From positions 56,953,805 through 57,017,804 of the forward strand of contig OY755237.1 in assembly GCA_963576725.1 (NCBI GenBank): a DNA stretch of 64,000 nt, in the 5' to 3' direction. Below are positions 8,416-18,325 of this stretch, one piece after another. The DNA is from Azorinus chamasolen (Eukaryota > Mollusca > Bivalvia > Cardiida > Solecurtidae). How positions within the stretch are numbered: position 1 is the stretch's first letter; every line of letters starts with the position of its first letter. Under the pieces are notes generated by a model. The model saw only the letters and a list, made by a program, of their open reading frames with translations, was not told where the DNA came from and did not search any database. Position numbers and translations under genes: made by a program.

Positions 8416-8850
8416 GTTCACTATTTCCCTCATGAATATTTATATAAGAAATGATTACATCATGAATATATGTTAGAATACTTAATCCTTATAATGGTAT
8501 ATGAACACAGGACATTTTGGCAATGGCAGACCCTGAAATATCATATCTATATACAGTAGAACCACTCTAATGTGACCACCTAATGAAGAAACATTTCTGC
8601 CTTTATAAGCAGGTGGCTGCTTAATGCAGGATGAAAGTTATGCAGAAAACTTTCATCCTGCATTAAGCTGCCACCTGCCTTTACCACCAAGAATTATGCC
8701 AATTTTTGGTGGTCGCATTAGAGGGGTTTTACTGTACATGTAACTGAATACAAATACACAGCAGACCCTGATAAAATGATTACTACAGGAGTCATCTGAT
8801 TTGGGTCTACTCTGTTGCAAAGGCATGAAAAGGTATTTCTATGTTTGCCA
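8416..8850 (+). mobile_element. T1b MITE split by P1
   Basis: Left flank CCCTCATGAATATTTATATAAG..GGCAATGGCAGACCCTGAAATATC (8420-8550), P1 insert, then ACAGCAGACCCTGATAAAATG/GTCATCTGATTTGGGTCTACTCTG hairpin (8755-8820). Confidence 0.7.
8552..8736 (+). mobile_element. P1 MITE nested in T1b with TA duplication
   Basis: TA-CAGTAGAACCACTCTAATG..GTCGCATTAGAGGGGTTTTACTG-TA. Palindrome GCAGGTGGCTGCTTAATGC/GCATTAAGCTGCCACCTGC. It belongs to a P1 subtype whose flanks read TGTGACCACCTAATG / GGTGGTCGCATTA. Confidence 0.9.
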
Positions 8851-8961
8851 TTGCCAAAAAGTTCTGTGTTTATATGCTATTGTATTATAAAATAAGTAAA
8901 AACAAATCTAATAAATACTCATTTTTTTTCTTGTATGAATATTCATTAGAAAAAGGGTTAA
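8838..8961 (-). mobile_element. T1b flank without hairpin
   Basis: TTTGCCATTGCCAAAAAGTTCTGTG..TTCTTGTATGAATATTCATTAGAAAAAGGGTTAA: reversed T1b long flank ending at TTAA 8958. Confidence 0.5.
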
Positions 8962-9264
8962 ACTCTCTGCATGGGCAACTGGAAATGTGACATCTGAATA
9001 AAGGTAAGGTGTACACACTAGCACATACCCCAAGATTGTATATTCTTACGTAATGACCATTCAGGAATGAATTAGACACAGGGTACTATCATTTACTACA
9101 ATACTACAAAAATGACCCAAAATAATCATCAAACTTGAGGGGAAAATTGTTCCGACTCCTATCAAACTGATCCAAATGCAGCCGTTTGATAAGGGTCTAC
9201 ACTTTTTGCTACTGCATTAGTTTCAACTGGAAGTTTTTCTAGTTTTTCATTCAACCTATTCAGC
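8962..9264. other. Unassigned with a decayed T1-like arm
   Basis: 9140-9215 (CCGACTCCTATCAAACTGATCC..CCGTTTGATAAGGGTCTAC) resembles a T1 stem. The rest is not assigned. Confidence 0.35.
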
Positions 9265-9441
9265 TACAATAAAACCCCTCTAAACTGGAATTCTAGTAGA
9301 TAAGTATTTAGATACTTCAAGGCAGTTGGTTGCTTAATGCAAGATTAAAGCCATGCATTTCATCCTGCATCAAGCTGCCACCTGTCCTAAAGACGATATT
9401 TACACTAAATTTAATGTCCAGTTTAGAGGGGTTTTACTGTA
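9265..9441 (+). mobile_element. P1 MITE
   Basis: TACAATAAAACCCCTCTAAACTGG to TTTAGAGGGGTTTTACTGTA with a shortened palindrome (GGCAGTTGGTTGCTTAATGC / GCATCAAGCTGCCACCTG). Confidence 0.87.
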
Positions 9442-9487
9442 TACAAATCAACAGAGGGAAGACTGGGTGGCCAAACAATATCAGGTA

Positions 9488-9600
9488 TTAAACCTTTAGC
9501 CTGCTGTGGACAAATAAGTGATTACCTTTGCAAACAGTTTAGATTCGGATGAGATACGGAGTAACTCCGTGTCTCATCAAAGATCCAAACTGTTTGACAC
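9488..9600 (-). mobile_element. T3 MITE, right part decayed
   Basis: TTAAACCTTTAGCCTGCTG then hairpin 9530-9596: GCAAACAGTTTAGATTCGG..GAGTAACTC..ATCCAAACTGTTTG. Confidence 0.65.
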
Positions 9601-10019
9601 CTGGATTTTGGTAGACAAACTGATTACAGCTTAAATTTCGAAAATGCAGTGAATGAAAAACTGTGTAAAAAGTTTGCTCAGCTGGCAAATGGTTACTTAA
9701 GGCAGCAGTCATTGAGAACACATACTGGTTTTGTTACAGAAATATCTTGCAATTTGCCCATTTAACACAAATGCATTTAAGTCCTTTTCAAAATAAATCA
9801 GTCATTCATACTCTGACGACATAGGTTAGATATATTCCTCTAAGCAAAACTCTACCTTCTCATGACGATGTTCACATTTTTCGAACAAGAGTTATAAATT
9901 CAATTCAGAAAACCCAGCATTATATTCACACACTCTAAGGCTTGGGACTCAAGAGTATTAACAAGTTCACTTGGATCTAAGTTTCTATTATTCTTGTAGA
10001 ATCTAGAAACTTTCAAAAC

Positions 10020-10127
10020 ATGTCAAGTGTGCGTGGATCCCAGACGTAGATTTACTCAGCATCTCATCTGCATCCAAACTGTTTGCAAAAGTTATCAAAA
10101 TTCGCCACAAATGTTCAAAGAGTTTAA
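10020..10127 (+). mobile_element. T3 MITE, right half
   Basis: GTGGATCCCAGACG..TACTCAGCATCTCATCTGCATCCAAACTGTTTGC, then TTCAAAGAGTTTAA as the T3 right end. Confidence 0.55.
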
Positions 10128-10242
10128 ACTCAGTTTGGAAATTTGGATACTAATGCTGCAAAACATGCTAAAACAGTTCTTGATACATTCCATTCTAGAC
10201 TGGTATTGCCATAATTTACACGAGACCAAACACAAAGTAGAA

Positions 10243-10447
10243 CTAACCCTTTACCTCATTGAGATACATTTGCAAACAGAGTAGACCCTGATCAGAAGCT
10301 CCTGTAGGATCTCTCTAATCTGGGTCTACCATGTTTGCTTAAGAAATAATATATATGTAGATGTGATTGTGCAATTTCTGCAATGCAATTAAAATATTCA
10401 GCTTTTTAATATTTATGTCTGACATGAATATTCATTAAATAAATGGT
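10243..10447 (-). mobile_element. T1b MITE, reversed
   Basis: CTAACCCTTTACCTCATTGAG..GCAAACAGAGTAGACCCTGATC..GGTCTACCATGTTTGC, then reversed long flank to GAATATTCATTAAATAAATGG. Terminal TTAA mutated. Confidence 0.68.
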
Positions 10448-10577
10448 TACGGGCTGATCTAAAACCATTCACATTTGACGCTGTTATTTTCAAGCATGTT
10501 TTGCATGTGTAAGAGAATATCAGGAGGGGTTAGAGTGTAGAAAAGTGGAACCCGTCTTACCAAAGATCATACAATCA

Positions 10578-10775
10578 TACAGAGGTAAAGATAAGATGCA
10601 TAAATTACGTTTTCAAGAATAACTTCTTTATTTCTCAACCAAACCTATCCAGTTATGTTGTGACCACTCTTTAGAATCGTCTCTTTGAGACGATTCTATA
10701 GAGTGGTCACAACATAGGGTTTGGTGGAGAAATGACGATTTTAGTATTTGTGAATGCACCTTTATCTGTAGCTCT
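10578..10775 (+). repeat. S1 repeat, nearly complete
   Basis: CAGAGGTAAAGATAAGATGC..TTTCTCAACCAAACC..TGTTGTGACCACTCTTTAGAATCGTCTC, apex TTTGAGACGATTC, complementary arm, GGAGAAATGACG..TGCACCTTTATCTGTAGCTCTG. Outer ends are inverted (CAGAGxTAxAGATAAxxTGCA). Target duplication and superfamily are unclear. Confidence 0.78.
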
Positions 10776-11449
10776 GATCATAATTATTGCAAGTCCCAAT
10801 TTACAACAATTGATTATATTCATATAGTCAACATTACAGACTATTCTTGTGTAAAAACAACTTAGGCTCATAGTGTGCAATAATTTTGGCTAATTGATAT
10901 GACACAGTGTAGTTGCAATCTTCACATTTTAGAACTTACATAATTTCATTCATACAATCTTTTGTAAGACGAAGCCCTGATCCCCCGAATCATATTCTTG
11001 ATCAGGTAAAGGATTGATACAGTGCAGTTATGAGTTTTGCAGTAGACAGATCATTCATTCATTCAGCTGAAGATTCACACAACATTTAGCACTTTTTAAA
11101 ACCATAATCGCTTTTTAAACAAAAACTGCTTACAATCTGGCAAAAAAAGAAAAGGGGAAAACATTTAGCAGCATACATAAATATCTGCTGAAAAACATTC
11201 AAAGGAGACTGGCTGATTAAAATATTATTACACTGACTGAATAGATAATCTTGTACACAGATAATATGTGCAAATTTACACTAAATAAACATGAGGAGAT
11301 TTCTTATCTACAACTCCCGCACAATTATGTATAAATGAGTTTTGTTTTTATAGGAAACATACAAAAGATGACTTTTTACATGATGACAGACTATGATTAC
11401 CTGTACAATAATTTACAAACTTTAACACCGCTGGAGATAAAAACTGTAC
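10776..11449. other. No recognised feature
   Basis: AT-rich; includes GTACAATAATTTACAAACTTTAAC at about 11400, which recurs at about 11605 around the S2 repeat, so the S2 unit may be longer than drawn. Confidence 0.35.
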
Positions 11450-11575
11450 TGATCTATCAAAATCTTGTATTTCTCGGCCAAACCCGATCTTGTAGCTACT
11501 CATTCAAATCCAAACCGAGGCGATTCTGAGTAGCAGCAAGAAAGAATTTTGCTGAGAAATATCAATAATAGTTTA
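11450..11575 (+). repeat. S2 hairpin repeat
   Basis: ATTTCTCGGCCAAACCCGATCTTGTAGCTACTCATTCAAATCC / GATTCTGAGTAGCAGCAAG..TTTTGCTGAGAAATA. The arm design parallels S1 (TTTCTCxxCCAAACCCTATxTTGT), so S1 and S2 are related. Confidence 0.6.
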
Positions 11576-11698
11576 CTTTGATTTCCTAAATACATGCGTT
11601 ATCTACAGCTGAGTAATTTACAAACTTTAACAAATAAAGAAAGCAATACAGTAAAACAGGTCTGAAGCAACCATTAAAACAAGTTCTAATTTCCGCTA

Positions 11699-12164
11699 TC
11701 TAACCCCTTCTCTGTTGAAAATTCATGCAAGAAATTTTGACATCATGAATATTTATTAACCCTTTCCTCCATGAATATTCATGTAAGAAATCATGACTTA
11801 ATGAATATAAATTAGATAAATTTGTTATAATAGCAAATGGACACAGGAATTTTTGGCACTGGCAGAAACTGTAGAATCATATCTATATCATAAGCAAATA
11901 GAGCAGACCCTGATCAGACAACTCCTATAGGAGCCGTCTGATCTGAGTCTACTCTGTTTGCAAAGGCGTATTTATAGAGTAAGCGGTTAAGGAATTGTTT
12001 TGCTTTGACAAAAAATGTAGAATCAGATCTGTATCATGTCAAAAGCAAACAGAGCTGACCCTGATCAGATGGCTCCTATTATGGCTCCTATTGGAGCCGT
12101 CTGATCTGGGTCTACTTTGTTTGCAAATTGCAAAAAAATGTGTTTATATGACGGAAAGGGTTAA
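11699..12164 (+). mobile_element. T1 MITE, middle shell of the nest
   Basis: Starts CTAACCCCTTCTCTGTTGAAAATTC, is split at 11755, resumes at 11991 with the GACAAAAAATGTAGAATCAGATC flank and hairpin, and ends GGAAAGGGTTAA (12161). The hairpin apex is itself duplicated (GGCTCCTATTATGGCTCCTATTGGAGCC). Confidence 0.72.
11755..11990 (+). mobile_element. T1b MITE, innermost element
   Basis: 236 bp, TTAA (11755) to TTAA (11987); CCCTTTCCTCCATGAATATTCATG, flank, hairpin GCAAATAGAGCAGACCCTGATC..TCCTATAGGAGCCGTC, right end GAGTAAGCGG. Confidence 0.92.
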
Positions 12165-12456
12165 GGCAGGTGGTAGCTTAATGCAGGGCTTAACAAAGAC
12201 CTTTTTTGTATGACTTTTGCAATGCATTAAGCAATCACCTGCTTTTTAAAACTTCTATATCTAAGAAATCCACAGTTGAATAAAACAAGTTTTACTGTAG
12301 ATAATTTGGGTACACACTTATGTTACATTTTAAAACCCTCAATATTATACATGATATATGAACCATTATCATGAGAACAAGCCCTTATCCCGCTACATAA
12401 AACTGATGTCTCTGGTGTATTTTTACAACTGATTTGTTTATGATTTGGAGAAAGTA

Positions 12457-12660
12457 TTAACCAATTCCCTCAAAGACTATTTTTTTTATATGTTTAAATC
12501 TACCAAAAAGGAGCATTTTTTTAGAATTGTGTAGTTTTGAAACCATTCTGTTAAATAGAGCATTTGTTCCATAGGAGCAAATGTTGAATTTATCACAATG
12601 GTTTCAAAAAGTGACTTTTACAGAGGCTTCCAAAGGTGTCAATATCAAGGAATGGGTTAA
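12457..12660 (+). mobile_element. T2 MITE
   Basis: TTAACCAATTCCCTCAAAG..GAATGGGTTAA; stem GAAACCATTCTGTTAAATAGAGCATTTG / AAATGTTGAATTTATCACAATGGTTTC. Confidence 0.87.
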
Positions 12661-12735
12661 CTAAGTCTCAAACAGCTTGGATATTAATGAAATGCCAACT
12701 TAATCTACGTTTCATCAGAATCAACGCTGTTTGAC
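12661..12735 (-). mobile_element. T3 fragment abutting T2
   Basis: CTCAAACAGCTTGGATATTAATG..TTTCATCAGAATCAACGCTGTTTGACAC. Starts at the TTAA that ends the T2 copy. Confidence 0.45.
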
Positions 12736-12940
12736 ACTCTCTGCACTCGAAATCATTATTTGTCTGCAACAATTAGTCTTTAATTCTTAAAATAAAATTT
12801 CTTTCATATTTTTTCTAAAATACAATCAAAGTGTCAAACAGTTTGGATCCTGATGAGACACCACATCAGGTGGCCTTTCATCTGGATCCAAACTGTTTGC
12901 TTAGACAATCACAGTCATCTCCCAGTGTGCAAAGAGCTCA
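12736..12940 (+). mobile_element. T3 MITE
   Basis: Long flank with TTTGTCTGCAACAATTAGTC..TTCTTAAAATAAAATTTC, hairpin TCAAACAGTTTGGATCCTGATGAGAC/CATCTGGATCCAAACTGTTTGC, right end GTGCAAAGAGCTCAA (TTAA mutated). Same order as 16205-16417. Confidence 0.7.
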
Positions 12941-13000
12941 ATTTAAAATGAGGCAGGACTTTACTTGATAGAGGCACATATTTAATTTTTGCAAACAGAG

Positions 13001-13374
13001 TTAACCCTTTCTTTAATATAAACACCTTTTCATTTTCATTTGCAAACAGTAGATACAGATCAGACGGCTCCTATAAGAGCCGCTTGATCTGGGTCTACCT
13101 TGTTTGCTTATGGTATAATACAGATCTGATTCTGGTTTCTGCCTGACTGAGCAAAAGCATCCTGCGTACATATGCCGTCATAAAAATTCAGTTAATAATG
13201 TCATTATTCCATACATGAATATTAACCCGTTACTCCATAAATACGCCTTTCTATGCCTTAGCAGAGTAGACCCAGATGAGACGGCTCCTATAGAAGCCGT
13301 CTGATCAGAATCTGCTCCGTTTGCTTATTATCTAATATAGATATGAGTAAAGGGATAATCAGGGAAAAGGTTAA
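13001..13374 (-). mobile_element. T1 MITE, outer, reversed
   Basis: TTAACCCTTTCTTTAATATAAACACC, hairpin AAACAGTAGATACAGATCAG../GGTCTACCTTGTTTGC, reversed flank to CATACATGAATATTAA, inner element, then TCAGGGAAAAGGTTAA. Confidence 0.75.
13222..13358 (-). mobile_element. T1b MITE nested in T1
   Basis: TTAACCCGTTACTCCATAAATACG, hairpin AGAGTAGACCCAGATGAGACGG/CCGTCTGATCAGAATCTGC, then only AGATATGAGTAAAGGGATAA: most of its long flank is deleted. It sits in a TTAA of the outer copy. Confidence 0.75.
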
Positions 13375-13607
13375 AGGTTAATGTAAGCCTGTACCACATC
13401 AGTATTCAAACTGCTTGTTTGAAACTATGCAGGAAACCATGGAAAAATGCTTTCATAAGAATTGAAGCATATGCTAATTTATGCAGACAAAGGTTACAAT
13501 ATGTTGAAATGGTAAAGAATGGTTTGTGGCTATCTACCAATATTATAGCTACAAAATACTGACAATCAGGACAGTAGATAGGAGGTGTACAAATCTACCC
13601 AAATCTG

Positions 13608-13690
13608 TTATTTCTCAACCAAATGCTATCTTGTTGCTATTCATTTTAATCCCTTTTTAAGCAGCAAAATAGGGTTTGGCTGAGAAACAT
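13608..13690 (+). repeat. S2 hairpin repeat
   Basis: TTATTTCTCAACCAAATGCTATCTTGTTGC / GCAGCAAAATAGGGTTTGGCTGAGAAACAT, with a decayed apex. Confidence 0.6.
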
Positions 13691-13729
13691 CAAAATATCT
13701 TTTAAAAACTGTAGCGTCAGATTTATTAC

Positions 13730-13852
13730 AATTTCAGAGTCAAACAGTGCAGACCCTGATCAGAAACTCTTATACCAGCTGTCTGATCTGGATCTACTGT
13801 TTGTGTGAAAAAGTGTTTAAAAGTTTTATAAAAGTATGAGGGATAGAGTTAA
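13730..13852 (+). mobile_element. T1a/T4-like hairpin with right end
   Basis: TCAAACAGTGCAGACCCTGATCAG..CTGTCTGATCTGGATCTACTG, GTGTGAAAAAGTG..TATGAGGGATAGAGTTAA. The left arm is T4-like and the right end T1a-like. Confidence 0.5.
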
Positions 13853-14117
13853 ACACATCTCTTAACTACAATTCTGATTAAGATTTGCGAGGGTACAGAA
13901 AAAATGCAATAAACATGCATGGGTTAAGACTAGAGTGCAAATATTTACAGTCAAAACATGGAAAACAGAAACATCTTACGACAAACCTCAGCAGAGATCA
14001 CCAATTGTGTCATGTCTGTTACCATCGTAACAATGATTCTTATTATTTGATTTTCTTTTCAATGTCTACAATTTAATGTCTTAGTCCTTACACACTTCTG
14101 CATAACCATGTGAACTT

Positions 14118-14334
14118 TTAACCTCATGAATATTCAAGTATTAAACAAATAATGACAACATGGATATTCATTTGATGATATTTTATAATGGCATATGTAC
14201 ACAGGAATTTTTTGGCCATGGAAAACATCTATATCATTCCAAACAGAGCAGATCCTGATCAGACAGTTCTTACAGAAACTGTCTGATCTGGGTCTACTCT
14301 GTTTGCAAAGGTGACTCTTTTAGGTAAAGGGTAA
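14118..14334 (+). mobile_element. T1b MITE
   Basis: TTAACCTCATGAATATTCAAG, flank, hairpin CAAACAGAGCAGATCCTGATCAGACAG/CTGTCTGATCTGGGTCTACTCTG, right end TAGGTAAAGGGTAAA. Confidence 0.75.
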
Positions 14335-14338
14335 ACTA

Positions 14339-14430
14339 TTCAACTCTTTGAATGCTGAATACCCGAAGTGCAATGGCCCATCAGTGTTTAACTTTAGAAT
14401 CCATTCACCATGAAAGATTCTACAGTTTGG
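14339..14430 (+). mobile_element. T4 fragment
   Basis: TCAACTCTTTGAATGCTGAATACC..GCAATGGCCCATCAGTGTT: T4 left portion; hairpin absent. Confidence 0.4.
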
Positions 14431-14469
14431 CTAGAGTCAAAATTCCCCTGTTCAAGTGCCACTACAAAA

Positions 14470-14533
14470 AATCATGTTAATTAATATTCATAATGTTATG
14501 TTTTCTCACAGGAATATTCATGATGTAAAGCGT
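14470..14533 (-). mobile_element. T1b flank fragment
   Basis: TTAATTAATATTCATAATGTTATG..GGAATATTCATGATGTAAAGCG: reversed T1b end. Confidence 0.4.
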
Positions 14534-14704
14534 TGTCTTTTCTAGTAGAAATAAACTTTTGGAAGGGTAATAACTCAGTATGCATAACTGACTTCATACC
14601 GTCATATCGGATTGTAGCCTTTTAGATAATATACATGTTTGATGAGGACAGTTACAGTGTCCATAATACTAATGCAATCATAATGTCTGTTGTTGTTTTT
14701 TCTT

Positions 14705-14920
14705 TCAACCCATCACCTGGCAATTAATCATTCAATTAATATATGAATTAGCAAAGTTTTATTATGACATCGTGAACTAGGAAATTTTTCACTACATCAG
14801 AAACAGCAGAATCAGATATTAATTATTTCTTGTGCAAACAGAGCAGACCCTAATCAAATGGCTCATACAGTAGTCCTCTCATCTGGATCAACTCTGTTAG
14901 CAAAGGTATCAAAGGGTTAA
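14705..14920 (+). mobile_element. T1b MITE, diverged
   Basis: Weak left end (CCCATCACCTGGC), flank with CAGAAACAGCAGAATCAG, hairpin TGCAAACAGAGCAGACCCTAATC / CATCTGGATCAACTCTGTTAGC, and right end CAAAGGGTTAA. Confidence 0.65.
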
Positions 14921-15189
14921 ATGATCAGACAAGCTTAAGAAAAATTCTAGCTGAAAAGTCAAGAGAAGTGAAGCATTATCATACTTTTGTTCATTGACTT
15001 CATGATCAACCCTCTGCTTTCTATACAATGACCTCTATAGTAAGTTGGGTCTCTAATGCCTGCGCGGGGCTGATACATCTAAGACATAGTATTTTAACAC
15101 ACACATATTGCACTGGAGTTATAAACTGACTTATATACGAACACTGCTTATACACACGTATTTACATAATACACATACACAATGAAAAC
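14921..15189. other. No recognised feature
   Basis: No family or coding signal. Confidence 0.4.
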
Positions 15190-15330
15190 ATAACCCCTTC
15201 ACCTGCTTAACGTGACCTTACTGACATTTGAAAACAGTTTGGATCCAAATGAGACGCTGAGTAACTCAACATCTCGTCAGTAATTCCAGGTCTAATCAGG
15301 ATTCAAACTATTTGACACTCTGTAATTAGT
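15190..15330 (-). mobile_element. T3 MITE, decayed
   Basis: ACCCCTTCACCTGC..TTGAAAACAGTTTGGATCCAAATGAGACGC, then a small insertion (GTAATTCCAGGTCTAATC) before GGATTCAAACTATTTG. Confidence 0.55.
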
Positions 15331-15354
15331 TCTTCCAAGATTTAACAAATCATA

Positions 15355-15712
15355 TATGTTTGGCCATGTCATAAATTGTAGAATCAAATCTATATTATTA
15401 AATAAACAAACACAGAAGACCCTGATCAGACAGCTCCTGTAGGAGTCGTCTGATCTAAATCAATGCTTTAACCCTTTCCCTGTTCAGTATTTATGTAAGA
15501 ATTAATATCATCATGAATATTTATTAGCTGAAATCTTATAATGGCATTTGTAGACAGGATTGTTTTGGTATTGGTAGAAACTGCAGTGTTGTGCCTATAA
15601 TTTCATAAGCAAACAGAGCAGTCTGATCCAGGTCTACTCTGTTTACAAATGTGTGAAAACATTTATATGAGGGAAAGGGTTAAAAGGGGGATCTATGAAG
15701 TAAAGGGATAAT
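15355..15712 (+). mobile_element. T1b MITE, outer, split by T1
   Basis: Flank TGTTTGGCCATGTCATAAATTG, hairpin AAACACAGAAGACCCTGATC..CGTCTGATC to 15467; resumes after the insert as GATCTATGAAGTAAAGGGATAA (15691-15712). Confidence 0.5.
15468..15683 (+). mobile_element. T1 MITE, nested, hairpin mostly deleted
   Basis: TTAACCCTTTCCCTGTTCAG to GAGGGAAAGGGTTAA. The hairpin is reduced to GCAAACAGAGCAGTCTGATCCAGG..; one arm is gone. The flank is T1b although the ends are the T1a type (CCCTGTTC). Confidence 0.82.
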
Positions 15713-15867
15713 GCTATTTTAACTGGCTGACTGGTTTAGGTAATCCTTTGCCCAGTGGTTAACAGACTAAATCCTGACCAGACCCTGAAGTACCCGATAT
15801 CTGTCTGGATTCAAGCTTTACATATGCTAGTCCAGTCACATATAGTAGGATAAAGGACAAAACACAC

Positions 15868-16117
15868 ATAACCCCTTACTACATAAATACGCCTTTCTAA
15901 GCCCTTGCAAACAGAGTAGACCCAGATCAGATGGTTCCTATAGGAGTCATCTGATCAGGGTCTGCACTGTTTTCTTATGAAATTATAATAGATCTGATTC
16001 TACAGTTTCTACTTTGGAAAGAACTTCATGTATTAATATGTCATTTTAAAAATTACACTAACATGTATTCATGATATCATCACTTCTTTCATAAATATTC
16101 ATGGGGTAAAGGGTTAA
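15868..16117 (-). mobile_element. T1b MITE, full length, reversed
   Basis: ATAACCCCTTACTACATAAATACG, hairpin GCAAACAGAGTAGACCCAGATC/GATCAGGGTCTGCACTG, reversed flank, TTCATGGGGTAAAGGGTTAA. Confidence 0.87.
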
Positions 16118-16204
16118 ATGAACCACATTGAGGAAGACTTTAGGTTTTTACATTTGCTAATTTTCCTGATTACTACAACTGAACCTCTTCCTAGCAACTA
16201 ATTA

Positions 16205-16417
16205 TTAACTCTTTGAACGCTAAGTAATTTTTCGTCTGCAACAAATGTCGTCTGCTTCAATTCTTAAAATAAACTTTCTCTCATTTCTTTGCAAAAATAT
16301 GGTCAAGATGACAAACAATTTGGATCCTGATGAGACGCCGCATTATGCGACGTCTCATCTGGATCCAAACTGTTTGCATGAGTTATCACAGTTTCGCCGC
16401 TAGCATGCAAAGAGTTA
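16205..16417 (+). mobile_element. T3 MITE, full length
   Basis: 213 bp. TTAACTCTTTGAACGCTAAG at the left and CTAGCATGCAAAGAGTTAA at the right form the terminal inverted repeat. The hairpin at 16311-16377 is ACAAACAATTTGGATCCTG..GACGCCGC/GCGACGTCTCATCTGGATCC..TGTTTGC. Best plus-oriented T3 reference. Confidence 0.92.
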
Positions 16418-16501
16418 AATAAACACCACAGGCCAAAAGGAGAAATAAGAAATGCAGAAAATTCCTTTCTGATGTCCTTTTTTCAAATGCTTTGTTCTGA
16501 A

Positions 16502-16696
16502 TTAACCCTTTCCTTAATATAAATGCCTTTTCATGCATTTGCAAACAGAGAAGACTCAGATCAGGGTCTGCTCCGATTGCTTTTGACATGATTTAGTTCT
16601 GATTATACAGATTTTGTTTACCTTGTAAAAATTGAGCTAAAAGATATTCATGAAGCCATTATTTCTTACATGAATATTGAACAGGGAAAGGATTAA
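16502..16696 (-). mobile_element. T1b MITE, one hairpin arm deleted
   Basis: TTAACCCTTTCCTTAATATAAATGCC, GCAAACAGAGAAGACTCAGATCAGGGTCTGCTCC (arms joined with the tip gone), reversed flank, GAACAGGGAAAGGATTAA. Confidence 0.78.
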
Positions 16697-16729
16697 GTAA
16701 CCAAACCAGTGACAACTGGACTTCCTTTG

Positions 16730-16835
16730 AGTGGTATCTTAGCCCATGAAGCTGTGAACACCTTTGCAAACAGTTTGGATCCAGTAGATGAGACACTTAA
16801 CTCGGCATCTAATCAGAATCAAACTGTTCGTTGCC
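16730..16835 (-). mobile_element. T3 hairpin with left flank
   Basis: CCTTTGCAAACAGTTTGGATCC..GATGAGACACTTAACTCGGCATC / AATCAAACTGTTCG. Confidence 0.5.
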
Positions 16836-16867
16836 AAAATTACGAGTTTTAACAAAAGGGAAGAACA

Positions 16868-16941
16868 TTCCAAATAAATTAAACCAGGAGACAAGTTTTG
16901 GAGACAATAAATTTTGGAGATGAAAGAGGTTTTACTGTTTT
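16868..16941 (+). mobile_element. P1 right-end fragment
   Basis: CAGGAGACAAGTTTTGGAGAC..GAAAGAGGTTTTACTGT resembles the right terminus of P1. Confidence 0.35.
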
Positions 16942-17301
16942 ACATTTGAGATTTTCTTGATACATCGAGATGCTATATGACATAAACACAGACAAACACA
17001 AAGACTTTAAGTCATACTAGATCAGAGCTGGAAGTTTGCAAACCTCTAATTCTTTAAATCCAAGTGAATTATTCAAATATCTATTCCACTTTTTAAATTC
17101 ATTTGATCTATACCAGTTTTTAAATTCATTTGATCTACAGCAAGAATTTTTAATATCAAATATTTTTGCTACTCTACAAAATCACAGCTTGAGTGTCTAG
17201 TCTGGATTCAAATGACAGATCCAACTACTGAACATCTCATTTAGATCCTCACTGACAGCAAAAATTATCCACTATTGGCAATAACATTCCAAAACATAAA
17301 G
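16942..17301. other. Unassigned; decayed T3-like stretch
   Basis: 17192-17270 (TCTGGATTCAAATGAC..CATCTCATTTAGATCC) recalls T3 arms; a short TTTTAAATTCATTTGATCTA duplication lies near 17095 and 17125. Confidence 0.35.
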
Positions 17302-17418
17302 CAGAGCAACAGATAAAGGTACATACTCAAATCCTCTTTTCTCCACCAAACCCTATCTTTGAGACGATTCTAAGGGGTGGTCACAAATAGGGTTCGGTGG
17401 AGAAATGAAGAAGTTATT
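17302..17418 (+). repeat. S1 repeat, tip deleted
   Basis: CAGAGCAACAGATAAAGGTAC..TTTTCTCCACCAAACCCTATC then CTTTGAGACGATTCTAAGGGGTGGTCACAAATAGGG..GGTGGAGAAATGA. Confidence 0.72.
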
Positions 17419-17420
17419 CT

Positions 17421-17670
17421 TTAACCCTTTCCCTGTTCTGTGTTTATTTCAAATTTTAATACCTACTGAATATTCATTGACAAAATAGTTAAAATGAAAT
17501 ATGGAAGGTAGAACATTGTAGCCATTTTAGAAAGTAAAGAAACATATCTATCAAATTCCATAAGCAAACAGAGTAGACCCTGATCAGACGGCTCCTCTAG
17601 GAGCCGTCTGATCCGGGTCTACTCTGTTTGCAAATGCGTGAAAACACGTTTCTATGAGGGAAAGGGTTAA
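17421..17670 (+). mobile_element. T1a MITE, near-perfect full copy
   Basis: 250 bp, TTAA to TTAA; hairpin 17564-17631 with apex GGCTCCTCTAGGAGCC; right side GCGTGAAAACACGTTTCTATGAGGG. Length and sequence match the copies at 2239, 58384 and (reversed) 60970. Confidence 0.96.
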
Positions 17671-17828
17671 CATGTTTTAATTTACACATCTTCTCTGGAC
17701 CGCTGCACATGTCTACAAATAGATGGACCACTGTGACAAAATATCATCCATGACAAAGAATAACAGTCTTTCATTACTAGCCTTCATTAATTATACATGT
17801 GCACTGTCAAACTTTGAACTGAATGTAA
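17671..17828. other. No recognised feature
   Basis: Short spacer between T1 elements. Confidence 0.4.
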
Positions 17829-18063
17829 TTAGCCCTTGACCTCAAAGAAACTCCTTTGCAAACAAAGTAGACCCAGATTAAACAGCTCCTGAAGGAGCCA
17901 TTTGATCAGGGTATGCTCTCTTAGTTGATGGAATTATATAGATCTGATTCTACAATTTCTGCCAGTCAAACAATCCAGTTTTCTTATAACATTATAAAGA
18001 GACAGTTGAAATATTTATGATGTCAGTATTTCTTACATAAATATTCATTCAGTAAAGGGTTAA
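17829..18063 (-). mobile_element. T1b MITE, reversed
   Basis: TTAGCCCTTGACCTCAAAG, hairpin GCAAACAAAGTAGACCCAGAT/TTTGATCAGGGTATGCTC, reversed flank, ATTCAGTAAAGGGTTAA. It ends on the TTAA that starts the next copy. Confidence 0.78.
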
Positions 18064-18325
18064 CCCTTTATTCTATGAATATTCATCTAAGAAATAATGG
18101 CAACAGGAATATTAATAAGATTAACTGTTATAATAGCACATGGACACATGAATTTTTGGCATGATAGAAACTGTAGAATCATAACTGTATTGTATTATAA
18201 GCAAACAGAGCAGACCCTGATCAAACGGATCCTATAGGAGCTGTCTGATCTAGGTCTACTCTGTTTGCAAAGGCGTAGAAAGGAATATACGGAATATATA
18301 TATGGAAATATATGGAGTAAAGGAA
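18060..18325 (+). mobile_element. T1b MITE sharing TTAA with its neighbour
   Basis: TTAACCCTTTATTCTATGAATATTC, flank, hairpin GCAAACAGAGCAGACCCTGATC/GATCTAGGTCTACTCTGTTTGC; the right side has an AT-rich expansion (GGAATATATATATGG) before GGAGTAAAGG. Confidence 0.82.

Larger units (their letters stand above)
11646..12299 (+). mobile_element. P1 MITE interrupted by two T1 elements
   Basis: Left end TACAGTAAAACAGGTCTG..GCAACCATTAAAAC; resumes at 12165 with GGCAGGTGGTAGCTTAATGC..GCATTAAGCAATCACCTGC and ends AAGTTTTACTGTA. Outer shell of a three-level nest. Confidence 0.75.
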
